NCBI RefSeq assembly: GCF_003171655.1
Contig: NZ_QFZL01000004.1
Span: 124,001 to 188,000, forward strand
Direction of reading: 5' to 3'
DNA: 64,000 bases
Origin: Stakelama portus
Lineage (GTDB): Bacteria > Pseudomonadota > Alphaproteobacteria > Sphingomonadales > Sphingomonadaceae
A program made the translations under genes and the position numbers. The notes under the pieces are model-generated. The model ran no database searches. It saw only the letters and a program-made list of their open reading frames with translations, and had not been told where the DNA came from. Below are positions 34,845-42,008 of this stretch, in pieces (the stretch's first letter is position 1; every line of letters starts with the position of its first letter).

Positions 34845-35597
34845 TCAGCTTTCCGAAGGCGTCGAAACGGCGAGCGCCTCTGCCAGCCAGCCGGGGATAT
34901 TGGCCGCGCCGAGATCGTCGATACGGCGATGTTCGACCATCAGCCCGAGTTCCGGATATTGCGCACGGGTCCGGTCGCCTGCCTCACCCATGGGTAGCAC
35001 CACCAGTCGACGGTTGACCTTGCCGCGATAATGCATCCGCGCGCTATTCTCCTGGCCGATGAAGCAGCCCTTGTCGAACCGCACGCCATCGAGTTCGCGG
35101 GCATTGCATTCGAGCCAGAGCGTCTTGTCGTGACCCAGTTCCGCGACACCCTCGGTCACGCCATGGTGCAGACGATGCGCGAGCCAGCCGGTAGCCGCCG
35201 GCGCATCCACCGCGCCCAGCCACCGCCATCCCAGTTCCGCGAGTCGTGGATCGGCGACTCCGGGCCCCTCCTCGGCGGACCAGTGCACCGCCAGGTCGTC
35301 CACAGGCGTGATTTCGATCGCGCGGCGCAGGCGATACAGCGTCAGCCGCCGTGCCAGTGCCGCGCGTTGTTCCGATTCGCAGTCGATCAGCACGGTTCCG
35401 TCCTCGCCATCCCAAAGGATGAAATCGAACAGCGCCTTGCCCTGTGGCGACAACAGTCCGGACCATTTCGGCGTTCGGGGCGTGACCGCCGCCATATCCT
35501 GAGTCACAAGGCCTTGCAGGAAGCCGCGTACATCCTCGCCGGAAATGCGCAGCAGGGCTCGATCGCGAAGCAGGGTCGCCGGGGTGGTATCGCTCAT
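34845..35597 (-). CDS. ygfZ: YgfZ/GcvT-type folate-binding protein
   Basis: 250 residues; the start at 35597 (MSDTTPATLLRDRALLRISG) is chosen because residues before it look non-coding. The family signature KGCFIGQEN is present, with its conserved Cys, as is the FLQGLVTQDM motif. YgfZ (IBA57 family) is a tetrahydrofolate-dependent factor for assembly or repair of Fe-S cluster enzymes. It is divergent from the dihydroorotase gene, 46 bp apart. Confidence 0.93.
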   Translation of the reverse strand: MSDTTPATLLRDRALLRISGEDVRGFLQGLVTQDMAAVTPRTPKWSGLLSPQGKALFDFILWDGEDGTVLIDCESEQRAALARRLTLYRLRRAIEITPVDDLAVHWSAEEGPGVADPRLAELGWRWLGAVDAPAATGWLAHRLHHGVTEGVAELGHDKTLWLECNARELDGVRFDKGCFIGQENSARMHYRGKVNRRLVVLPMGEAGDRTRAQYPELGLMVEHRRIDDLGAANIPGWLAEALAVSTPSES

Positions 35598-35643
35598 TAC
35601 GAACAGGTAGGACGCCTGCCTTGCCTGCAAAAGGGGATAGCCG

Positions 35644-36969
35644 ATGTCGAGCGTTGACCTGAAGCTTGTTGGTGGCCGGGTTCATTTGCCCTCGGGGCCT
35701 GCATCCTGCGACATCGGCGTGCGCGATGGGCGTATCGTCGCGCTCGGGTCCGTCGGCGATGCCGGGGAGACGCTGGATTGCTCGGGCCTGGATATCCTGC
35801 CCGGCGTGATCGACAGCCAGGTTCATTTTCGCGAGCCCGGTCTGGAGCATAAGGAAGATCTGGAAAGCGGCAGCCGCGCGGCCGTGCTGGGCGGCGTCAC
35901 TGCGGTGTTCGAAATGCCCAACACCAATCCCAACACCGACAGCGAAGCCGCCATTGCCGACAAGCTGGCGCGCGCAAAGGGGCGGATGTGGTGCGACCAC
36001 GCCTTCTATGTCGGCGCGACGGCGGACAATGCCGAGATCCTTGGCGAACTCGAACGCCTGCCCGGAACGGCGGGTGTGAAAATCTTCATGGGCGCGTCGA
36101 CCGGCAATCTGCTTGTCGCCGAGGATCGCGAGCTGGCCCGGGTGCTTGCCTCTGGCCATCGCCGCGTTGCCGTTCATTGCGAGGACGAGGCGCGGATGAA
36201 TGCGCGCGCCGATGCGCGTGTGCCGGGTGACCCGTCCTCTCACCCTGTCTGGCGCGACGATGAAAGCGCGATCCTTGCCACGCGGCGTATCCTGAAACTG
36301 GCGCGTGAGGCGCGGCGGCGCGTGCACGTCCTTCATGTCACGACGCCGGCCGAGCTCGAGCTGCTGGCGCAGCACAAGGATGTCGCGACATGCGAAGTGA
36401 CGCCCCAACACCTCACGCTCGCCGGCGAAACGGCATATCCCGAGCTCGGATCGCACGCACAGATGAACCCGCCGATCCGTTCGGCGGCGCATCGCGACGG
36501 CCTGTGGCACTGGCTGAATCAGGGGGTTCCCGATGTCCTGGGTTCCGATCACGCGCCGCACACGCGCGAGGAGAAGGCGCAGCCCTATCCGAAGAGCCCG
36601 AGCGGCATGCCCGGCGTCCAGACGCTGTTGCCGCTGATGCTCAATCACGTCGCCGAAGGGCGGGTGACGCTGCAGCGGCTGATCGACCTGACAAGCGCCG
36701 GGCCGCAGCGGATATTCGGGCTGGTACGCAAGGGCCGGATCGCGGCCGGGTATGACGCGGATTTCACTGTGGTCGATCTGAAGGCGAAGTGGACGATCGA
36801 AGAGAGCTGGCTCGCATCGCGTTGTGGCTGGTCGCCCTTCACCGGGATGGAACTGACCGGGCGACCCGTCGGCACGATTATTCGCGGCAATCGCGTAATG
36901 TGGCAGGGCGAGCTGGCCAATGCCGCCCTGGGCGAGCCAGTCTCGTTCGAATCGGTTGCCTTCGTCTGA
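35644..36969 (+). CDS. pyrC: Dihydroorotase
   Basis: 441 residues. It closes carbamoyl-aspartate to dihydroorotate in pyrimidine synthesis. Family motifs: VHFREPGLEHKEDLESG, VTAVFEMPNTNP, HVLHVTTPAELELL, and the metal-site loop LGSDHAPHTREEKAQPYPKS. The usual first metal pair DxHxH reads D-S-Q-V-H (near residue 61), so the first His is Gln. I recall this variant in other alphaproteobacterial dihydroorotases, so it is probably a subfamily trait. Its stop is 13 bp from the convergent EipA gene. Confidence 0.92.
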   Translation: MSSVDLKLVGGRVHLPSGPASCDIGVRDGRIVALGSVGDAGETLDCSGLDILPGVIDSQVHFREPGLEHKEDLESGSRAAVLGGVTAVFEMPNTNPNTDSEAAIADKLARAKGRMWCDHAFYVGATADNAEILGELERLPGTAGVKIFMGASTGNLLVAEDRELARVLASGHRRVAVHCEDEARMNARADARVPGDPSSHPVWRDDESAILATRRILKLAREARRRVHVLHVTTPAELELLAQHKDVATCEVTPQHLTLAGETAYPELGSHAQMNPPIRSAAHRDGLWHWLNQGVPDVLGSDHAPHTREEKAQPYPKSPSGMPGVQTLLPLMLNHVAEGRVTLQRLIDLTSAGPQRIFGLVRKGRIAAGYDADFTVVDLKAKWTIEESWLASRCGWSPFTGMELTGRPVGTIIRGNRVMWQGELANAALGEPVSFESVAFV

Positions 36970-36982
36970 GCGGGCAAAAGCC

Positions 36983-37750
36983 TCAGAATGGCAGCCAGCG
37001 CTGCCGTTCGGTGAATTTCATATAGCCCACATTCGCGCCGAGCCGCCATCCGACGCCGAGTCGGACGGGGATCAGGACCACGTCGCCCGAGCGCATATAG
37101 GTGGCCGAAAACCCGCCCACGAAATAGATCCGGCCCTCACCGCCCGGGAAGCGTTTGTAGAGATCCTGCGAATCGTAGAGATTATAGACCAGCACGAAGA
37201 CCTTGTTGGCGTCGCCGCCGACATCGAAGCCGACCGACGGGCCGGTCCAATATACCGGTCGCTGGCCCTCCACCTTGTGGAACAGCGTGCCCGAGCCATA
37301 GCGTAGCCCGACGATGAACGCGCCGCTTGCCTCGCGCCCGGCGATATAGGCATTGGGTTCGCCCTGTTCGCGCAGGATATTCTCGATGATCCCGGCCAGC
37401 CCTTCCGCGCCCTGTCCGAACACGCCCTCTGCCGCGCCGATCAGATCGTCTTCCTTATAGGTGGTGCCGTCCTGCACGGCCTGGCTTGCCGCCTGTTCGG
37501 TCTGCTGATCGGTGGGATATTCGGGCTGCACATAGCCTGGCTGCGAATAGCTGTCCTGTTGGGGTGCAGGCTGGGGATAGGGATCGTTTAGCGTTGGGGG
37601 CGGCGGATTCCTGTTGTCCTGAGGCGGATTGAGGTCTGCGTCGATCTGGCTGTTGGGATCGATCGTCTGAATATCCTGCGCCATTACAGGTGTGGCGGTG
37701 AATGCCAGTGCCGCAGCCGCGACCATCAAGAAGCGCGAAAAAATCGCCAT
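36983..37750 (-). CDS. EipA/DUF1134 periplasmic envelope protein
   Basis: 255 residues; the start at 37750 gives a clean signal peptide (MAIFSRFLMVAAAALAFTAT, cut after PVMAQ). A Pro/Gln-rich segment to about residue 95 is followed by the DUF1134 domain: SGAFIVGLRYGSGTLFHK, VYWTGPSVGFDVGGDANKVF, FPGGEGRIYFVGGFSATYMR. In Brucella and Caulobacter, EipA-family proteins support envelope integrity. The Pro/Gln linker is longer than I would expect. Convergent with pyrC. Confidence 0.92.
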   Translation of the reverse strand: MAIFSRFLMVAAAALAFTATPVMAQDIQTIDPNSQIDADLNPPQDNRNPPPPTLNDPYPQPAPQQDSYSQPGYVQPEYPTDQQTEQAASQAVQDGTTYKEDDLIGAAEGVFGQGAEGLAGIIENILREQGEPNAYIAGREASGAFIVGLRYGSGTLFHKVEGQRPVYWTGPSVGFDVGGDANKVFVLVYNLYDSQDLYKRFPGGEGRIYFVGGFSATYMRSGDVVLIPVRLGVGWRLGANVGYMKFTERQRWLPF

Positions 37751-37908
37751 TTTGCTACCCCACATACCTATTCGGGCCAGCCCTATGGGCTCGTAAATGA
37801 CCCCGCAATGAACAGGCGGTGACCCGAGTCCTATTCGCGCCGATTCGCCTGTCAGACAGTGTTGCTTCGGCACCGGACCGCAGCTATAGCGCGCGCTTCA
37901 GGCCGTTC

Positions 37909-38001
37909 GGAGACGTGGGTGAGTGGCTGAAACCAGCGGTTTGCTAAACCGCCGTACGGGGATTACTCGTACCGAGGGTTCGAATCCCTCCGTCTCCGCC
38001 A
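37909..38001 (+). tRNA. tRNA-Ser(GCT)
   Basis: 93 nt class II tRNA. Acceptor GGAGACG pairs with CGTCTCC; the anticodon arm GCGGT-TTGCTAA-ACCGC gives anticodon GCT; a long variable arm (GTACGGGGATTACTCGTAC) and a T arm (GAGGGTTCGAATCCCTC) are present; CCA is encoded. Its 3' end is the insertion point of the island to the right. Confidence 0.97.
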
Positions 38002-38005
38002 GTTT
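37988..38005 (+). repeat. attL, 18-bp direct repeat in tRNA-Ser
   Basis: CTCCGTCTCCGCCAGTTT, covering the 3' end of the tRNA and four following bases. Identical to 47216-47233. Confidence 0.88.
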
Positions 38006-38044
38006 CTATTAATTTCATTGGATAAAATTTCCTTTTAGAGCCTT

Positions 38045-38086
38045 GTTCCCATAATCGCTCCCCGAAAATTTTATCGCTGTGGGAAC
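38045..38086. promoter_or_regulatory. Left copy of island-end motif (possible integrase arm or excisionase site)
   Basis: Begins GTTCCCAtAATcGCTCCCCG and ends TGGGAAC-like (GTGGGAAC), so it is an inverted pair of TTCCCA/GGGAA around an AT-rich centre. The right copy at 47064-47107 differs at two positions in the first 21 bases. The rest of 38006-38253 has no gene. Confidence 0.55.
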
Positions 38087-38253
38087 TATGGAAAGCTGCC
38101 GTTCGCGTGTTCGTTCAAAAAACGCGAAAAGGAGGCTCCCAGAGGAAAATGGCGCGACCGGGGGGATAACTTCGAGAGCAAGTTGCTTGTCCCGGCCTAT
38201 TGGCCGTTCACGATAGGCCCCAATTTTCTAAGTCGGCCAATTCGGCGCGTGCT

Positions 38254-38814
38254 TCACAAATCCAAGTGACCGGCGGGCCGCTGGTAGAAGGTCATTTTTC
38301 GCCCGCGCACCGTTTCGACGCGATACCAGCCTTCAATCTCCTTTCGGGCCGCGATCAAGGCGAGGGGGATTCGGGCATAATCTTCCTTCCGCAGGCTCGA
38401 ACGGTAATGCCATACAAGCCGAACCGCGATCCAAGCATGGGGCACCGCCCGCGAGGGAATGACGTCGCGTAACCATTCGCCCAACATCGCGATGGCATGA
38501 GGCCTACCGTCCGCTGCATCGTCCATGTTGGCACAGACCTCAGCTGACGCCTTTGTCGTCTCTACGTCTCCGAGTGCTGCGACTTGGCTCAAGGCAATAT
38601 CGGCATAGCGCCCCAAATCATATTCCAACGTTGGGTCGTCGATCAGAGCCAGCAGTTGCTCCACGCTCAGCGGATTTTGCCGGGCCAGCGCGCGGCGCAT
38701 CTGTTCGGCAAGAGGATTTTCCTCGCTGGCCTTAACGAATCCCGCTTTTACGAGCTTTCGTATCGTCCAAGCGCTGACGCCCGATTTCTTTGAAATTTCC
38801 TGAATTGTCTGCAT
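38254..38814 (-). CDS. Island protein with N-terminal HTH, unknown function
   Basis: 186 residues; the start at 38814 is chosen because the frame upstream lacks protein character. The N-terminus MQTIQEISKKSGVSAWTIRK has a MerR/HTH-17-like helix-turn-helix (QEISKKSGVSAWTIRKLVKA). The rest is mostly helical (SVEQLLALIDDPTLEYDLGR) with a basic, aromatic C-terminus (GWYRVETVRGRKMTFYQRPA). It could be a replication initiator-like or regulatory protein of the island. No family recognised. Confidence 0.6.
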   Translation of the reverse strand: MQTIQEISKKSGVSAWTIRKLVKAGFVKASEENPLAEQMRRALARQNPLSVEQLLALIDDPTLEYDLGRYADIALSQVAALGDVETTKASAEVCANMDDAADGRPHAIAMLGEWLRDVIPSRAVPHAWIAVRLVWHYRSSLRKEDYARIPLALIAARKEIEGWYRVETVRGRKMTFYQRPAGHLDL

Positions 38815-39222
38815 GATTTGCTCTCGCCGGTTAGCGGGGAAGCCGCGTGGACCGCCTGACTTCCCCTTCGGTTGCCTATCGAACCGCCCAAAAGCGGTAA
38901 AATTGCTCGTAAATATGCGGCAAAGCATCGCTTGGAGGTGAAATGGACCAGATAGCTTCCCACGTATGATACGCGCGGGCGCGGTGGAGGAGCGATGCTT
39001 TCGCTCGCTCCGTTCGCTCTCGCGCCTGCGGCGCTTCGCTCACTCGCTTCTACGCAATACTTACGGGTTGCCGCTCGATGAGCATTGGAATTTCAAAAAT
39101 ATCCGCTCAATCTTCAGAAATCGGCTTTCTTACCTTTTGCCGAGTTTCGAGTTGATGGCTTCCTGTCTTCCAGTTGGTTTGAACGGCGCGTGCCATGAGC
39201 CACATCACGGTGATTCTGATTT
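38815..39222. other. 408-bp island interval without a supported gene
   Basis: Open frames here are short or poor in protein character. A segment near 39000-39050 is rich in TCGCTC/GAGCGA-type inverted motifs, seen in many mobile elements. It may hold promoters for the left-facing genes. Confidence 0.4.
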
Positions 39223-39402
39223 TCACCCACCGCCCACCAGCGCCCGAAGGCTTTCCGCCGGAATAACGGTGCGGGAGCCGATCTTTCGCGTTTCGAGGCG
39301 ACCTTCGCCTATCAGCGCATAGAGTTTGGTACGGCCGATGCCGACGGCATGGCAGGCTTCGGCAATGGTGAAGGCCAGCATCGGGCTTTCGTGCTTTTGC
39401 AT
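39223..39402 (-). CDS. AlpA-like / excisionase-type HTH protein
   Basis: 59 residues from 39402 (MQKHESPMLAFTIAEACHAV). A compact winged-helix or HTH-17 fold is visible (FTIAEACHAVGIGRTKLYAL, then GRLETRKIGSRTVIPAESLR), the standard pattern of small island-encoded excisionases or AlpA regulators. It probably controls integrase direction or integrase expression. Confidence 0.85.
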   Translation of the reverse strand: MQKHESPMLAFTIAEACHAVGIGRTKLYALIGEGRLETRKIGSRTVIPAESLRALVGGG

Positions 39403-39532
39403 TCGTCTATCTCCACAAGGCCACAAGCGTGATCGCCCGGACGTTGCGGAACGGCATATGATGCGCGGTGGGCACGGTGCGGAGATGACTTAATTCGGCA
39501 AATTACTCGACACTGGCAGACGCAACGCCCGA

Positions 39533-40144
39533 CTATCGTTTCGGGCTGGATCCCGTGAGCGTTTGGAGAACATTAGAAGCTGGTGCCGGCGTGATTGGCT
39601 TCCCGGCTTCCGCAACGAGTTCCTGCATGGTCATACTCGCGGGAGGCTCGCCAAATTTCGCCTTGTAGTCGGCTAGCGAGCCTTCTCGTAGACGAAGCAG
39701 GCGATCCCATGAATCGTGCAACGTTCCAGTTTCGAGAAGCGCCCTGATAGCCCGCAAATTTTCCGTGTACGGGTATTTCTCCTCACTCAGCCGTTCCGCT
39801 TCCACTAAGGTGTAATAGCGGCGGCGCTCGCGGAGTTTTCTCATGAGACGATCTCGCGTCGAGGCGAAGCTATGCCCCGGATGTTTCTCCGCGAAAACGA
39901 GCGCGATCGAGCGATTGGAACGCGCTGTAAATGGGTCGCCGCCTTCCAGCCAGAGGCGGGCGTCCTCGCGCAATATGCTGGTTAGCTCTGGCCAGTCCGC
40001 TATGGGAATTGGCCCGCGCCGTCGCGCCGTTTGCTGCTTGATCGCCTCTTGCACCTTATCCACGCCATAGCGTTGGATCAGGCGGCGAATATCGTCATCG
40101 ACAGCGGGGCCGGAAATTTCAAGATCGGGGGAAGGGTTGGGCAA
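39533..40144 (-). CDS. Island protein, unknown function
   Basis: 203 residues. It starts with an acidic N-terminus and DDDIRRLIQRYGVDKVQEAI, a helix that could bind DNA. A basic middle follows (RDRLMRKLRERRRYYTLVEA) and a disordered C-terminus. No membrane segment. Such proteins often occur next to AlpA-like genes in P4-type islands. Function cannot be assigned. Confidence 0.6.
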   Translation of the reverse strand: MPNPSPDLEISGPAVDDDIRRLIQRYGVDKVQEAIKQQTARRRGPIPIADWPELTSILREDARLWLEGGDPFTARSNRSIALVFAEKHPGHSFASTRDRLMRKLRERRRYYTLVEAERLSEEKYPYTENLRAIRALLETGTLHDSWDRLLRLREGSLADYKAKFGEPPASMTMQELVAEAGKPITPAPASNVLQTLTGSSPKR

Positions 40145-40181
40145 GTTCTGTCACCATTTGTCGGCCATGCCGCCGACGCTG

Positions 40182-40676
40182 TCAGGTAGACATATTGCGT
40201 GCGGCTTCCAACTCTCTGCGCAAAGCGTAGCCATAGTAAGCCCGCGCCGAATATATGAATACCGCGCTTACCGTCACGCCCATGAGATACGAATTTGCGC
40301 GGCTATCCGCCCAATAATATCCGAGCAGCGTCGAAACCGGCATCAAAACTAGAATTGATAAGAACGTCGTAGAAATCAGTCCAACCCCTATCGAATCTCC
40401 CATGGCGCGGAATGACGGCCCGTACTTTCTATGGCCGTTAAAATGGCAAATAAGGTAAATTGCCGCGCAGCTTATCCCAAGACACGCTGCGCTTAGGGCG
40501 ACGCATGCCCAACTCCCACCACAGATGCTATAGAAAACCGCGATCCCTACTGCCGCGCCGGCCAACGCTGCCACGCCCGCCAATGCGACGAACAGCACTC
40601 TCCAGAAAACGGCTACAATAGCGAGAAGCGAAACGGCCAGGATGATCCCGCCTGCGATTTCAAATATCAGCGTCAT
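40182..40676 (-). CDS. Island membrane protein (about four TM segments)
   Basis: 164 residues from 40676, where MTLIFEIAGGIILAVSLLAI begins directly with a membrane helix. Hydrophobic segments are near residues 4-26, 28-48, 55-78 and 100-125. Two further weaker segments end in a Tyr-rich tail (YSARAYYGYALRRELE). No signature recognised. An island-encoded membrane protein near a defence gene could be an effector, but it is left-facing and 173 bp from the XRE gene, so a link is unproven. Confidence 0.6.
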   Translation of the reverse strand: MTLIFEIAGGIILAVSLLAIVAVFWRVLFVALAGVAALAGAAVGIAVFYSICGGSWACVALSAACLGISCAAIYLICHFNGHRKYGPSFRAMGDSIGVGLISTTFLSILVLMPVSTLLGYYWADSRANSYLMGVTVSAVFIYSARAYYGYALRRELEAARNMST

Positions 40677-40849
40677 TGCTATCTCCACGGGCCTAGGTGC
40701 GCAGGCGCATCGCGAAACTGCTGCGTACACCGGCGAGGGAGTAAACTAATTACGGACAGTTGCCGGTAGGTTACCGAATCGCTCTATAATCTATTCTACT
40801 TCCCTCATAGCATTTTCAGCGTGCCGCTACCCGTGGGCCGGGAGGCGTC

Positions 40850-41185
40850 ATGGTGGATTTGCGCAAAAGGTTTGGGAGGCTGGTCAAAGCGCATCGTGTT
40901 CGAATGCGGCTGACGCAAGAAGCGTTGGCCGAGCGCGCCAAAATCAGCACCGACATGGTTTCAAAAATTGAAGGCGGTTCAAGTGGCGCTCGTTTTGGTG
41001 TCATCACCCAACTTGCGGAGGCGCTGGGCGTCGATCCCGCCGAATTGTTCACCCCGGATTTGCCTAACGGACAATTACAACGACCGGCACTTACCGAGAT
41101 CACAAGCCGCCTCGCCAGCCTCAGCGAGAGCGAATTGCTCTGGGTGAGAAATTTGCTTGAGACGGCTTTACAACCCAAAGCGTGA
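40850..41185 (+). CDS. XRE-family regulator, first gene of the SIR2 operon
   Basis: 111 residues from ATG 40850. A canonical XRE domain covers residues 5-65 (VKAHRVRMRLTQEALAERAK, then ISTDMVSKIEGGSSGARFGV and LAEALGVDPAELF). A helical C-terminal tail (ITSRLASLSESELLWVRNLL) may dimerise. It is separated by 50 bp from the next gene on the strand and probably regulates the operon, as XRE proteins do in many defence modules. Confidence 0.85.
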   Translation: MVDLRKRFGRLVKAHRVRMRLTQEALAERAKISTDMVSKIEGGSSGARFGVITQLAEALGVDPAELFTPDLPNGQLQRPALTEITSRLASLSESELLWVRNLLETALQPKA

Positions 41186-41235
41186 TAGATCGGCCGGGCG
41201 CGTTCTGATACCCAAGTATTCCGGGAGGAAGAGCA

Positions 41236-41853
41236 GTGGCCAAAAGAGGAAGCGTCAAGCTCAATATCCAGCGTGGTGCCGGGGTAGCGGAATTTCGGCA
41301 GTTTCTAGCCGACTTGGAGAGCGCTTATCTGGCCCTATATTTCCTGCCTGTTGGTGATGGCGTTCGCCGATTAAGTCGCCGGTTGCCATTGCTGATCGAC
41401 TACATGGGGATCGAGCCTTTTGAAGTCTATTTCGGAAATCCACGTCGGTCGGAAGACGGAGCAATCTATCCGAAGGACCAGCTTGAGATAGCGGCAATCA
41501 GCATCCACTCGCCGGGCTGGGTCGAATTGATCGGCTCCCTAAACCCGCTCCAACAGATTCGCGAATATCTCAAGGACCGGCACGAGCGCAAAAAGGATCG
41601 GGCGTGGCGATCCGAAACGGAAAAGCATCGCGCGCTTGTCGAGCTCGAAATTTTGCGCCTGCAAGCCGAGCGAGAGCGAACGGGCGTGATCAGCGATTTT
41701 TACGAGTTGCTCGAACGCATGGATATCAGCCCGGAAGAGCGACAGCGTATCCTTTGGGATCGGCTCGGTAAGCCAATGAGCCAACTGGCACATCATCAGG
41801 ACACGGGTCTGCTTGGAAGCCAGAACGATAATATTGATGGGGTGAAAGATTAG
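41236..41853 (+). CDS. Unrecognised 205-residue protein next to the SIR2 gene
   Basis: Start MAKRGSVKLNIQRGAGVAEF with a GGGAGGAAGAG ribosome site. Residues 1-95 look alpha/beta (FRQFLADLESAYLALYFLPV, then EIAAISIHSPGWVELIGSLN). Residues 105-170 form a charged helix (IREYLKDRHERKKDRAWRSE), probably a coiled coil. There is no signal peptide or membrane segment. I have a sense that IHSPGWVELIGSLNP recurs in proteins of defence loci but cannot name a family. Its stop overlaps a tiny GTG frame. Confidence 0.75.
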   Translation: MAKRGSVKLNIQRGAGVAEFRQFLADLESAYLALYFLPVGDGVRRLSRRLPLLIDYMGIEPFEVYFGNPRRSEDGAIYPKDQLEIAAISIHSPGWVELIGSLNPLQQIREYLKDRHERKKDRAWRSETEKHRALVELEILRLQAERERTGVISDFYELLERMDISPEERQRILWDRLGKPMSQLAHHQDTGLLGSQNDNIDGVKD

Positions 41854-41993
41854 TGAGTCAAAATAGAGCCCAATTTCACGATTGCGCGAATTGTCGTGGC
41901 GTCGAGATTGGGCCTGCGCCCCTGACGGGTATCAGGTGCGCCGGTAGCGCCAAAAATGAGCGAGAAAAGCTCTCGCATTTGTTGGTCTGCTAG
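41853..41993 (+). CDS. Possible 46-residue Cys-rich protein
   Basis: GTG at 41853 overlaps the previous TAG by one base. The frame encodes MSQNRAQFHDCANCRGVEIG, then APLTGIRCAGSAKNEREKLS and a final Cys. Cys11 and Cys14 form a CxxC, with Cys29 as a further candidate ligand. It ends 15 bp before the SIR2 start and fills the gap exactly. Small size keeps confidence low. Confidence 0.35.
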   Translation: MSQNRAQFHDCANCRGVEIGPAPLTGIRCAGSAKNEREKLSHLLVC

Positions 41994-42008
41994 AGTTACT
42001 TTTGAAAC

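Noticed and set aside
40182..40676. Membrane protein as the pore effector of the SIR2 system
   Set aside because: It is on the opposite strand, 173 bp from the operon, with no recognisable effector motif; not enough evidence to group it.
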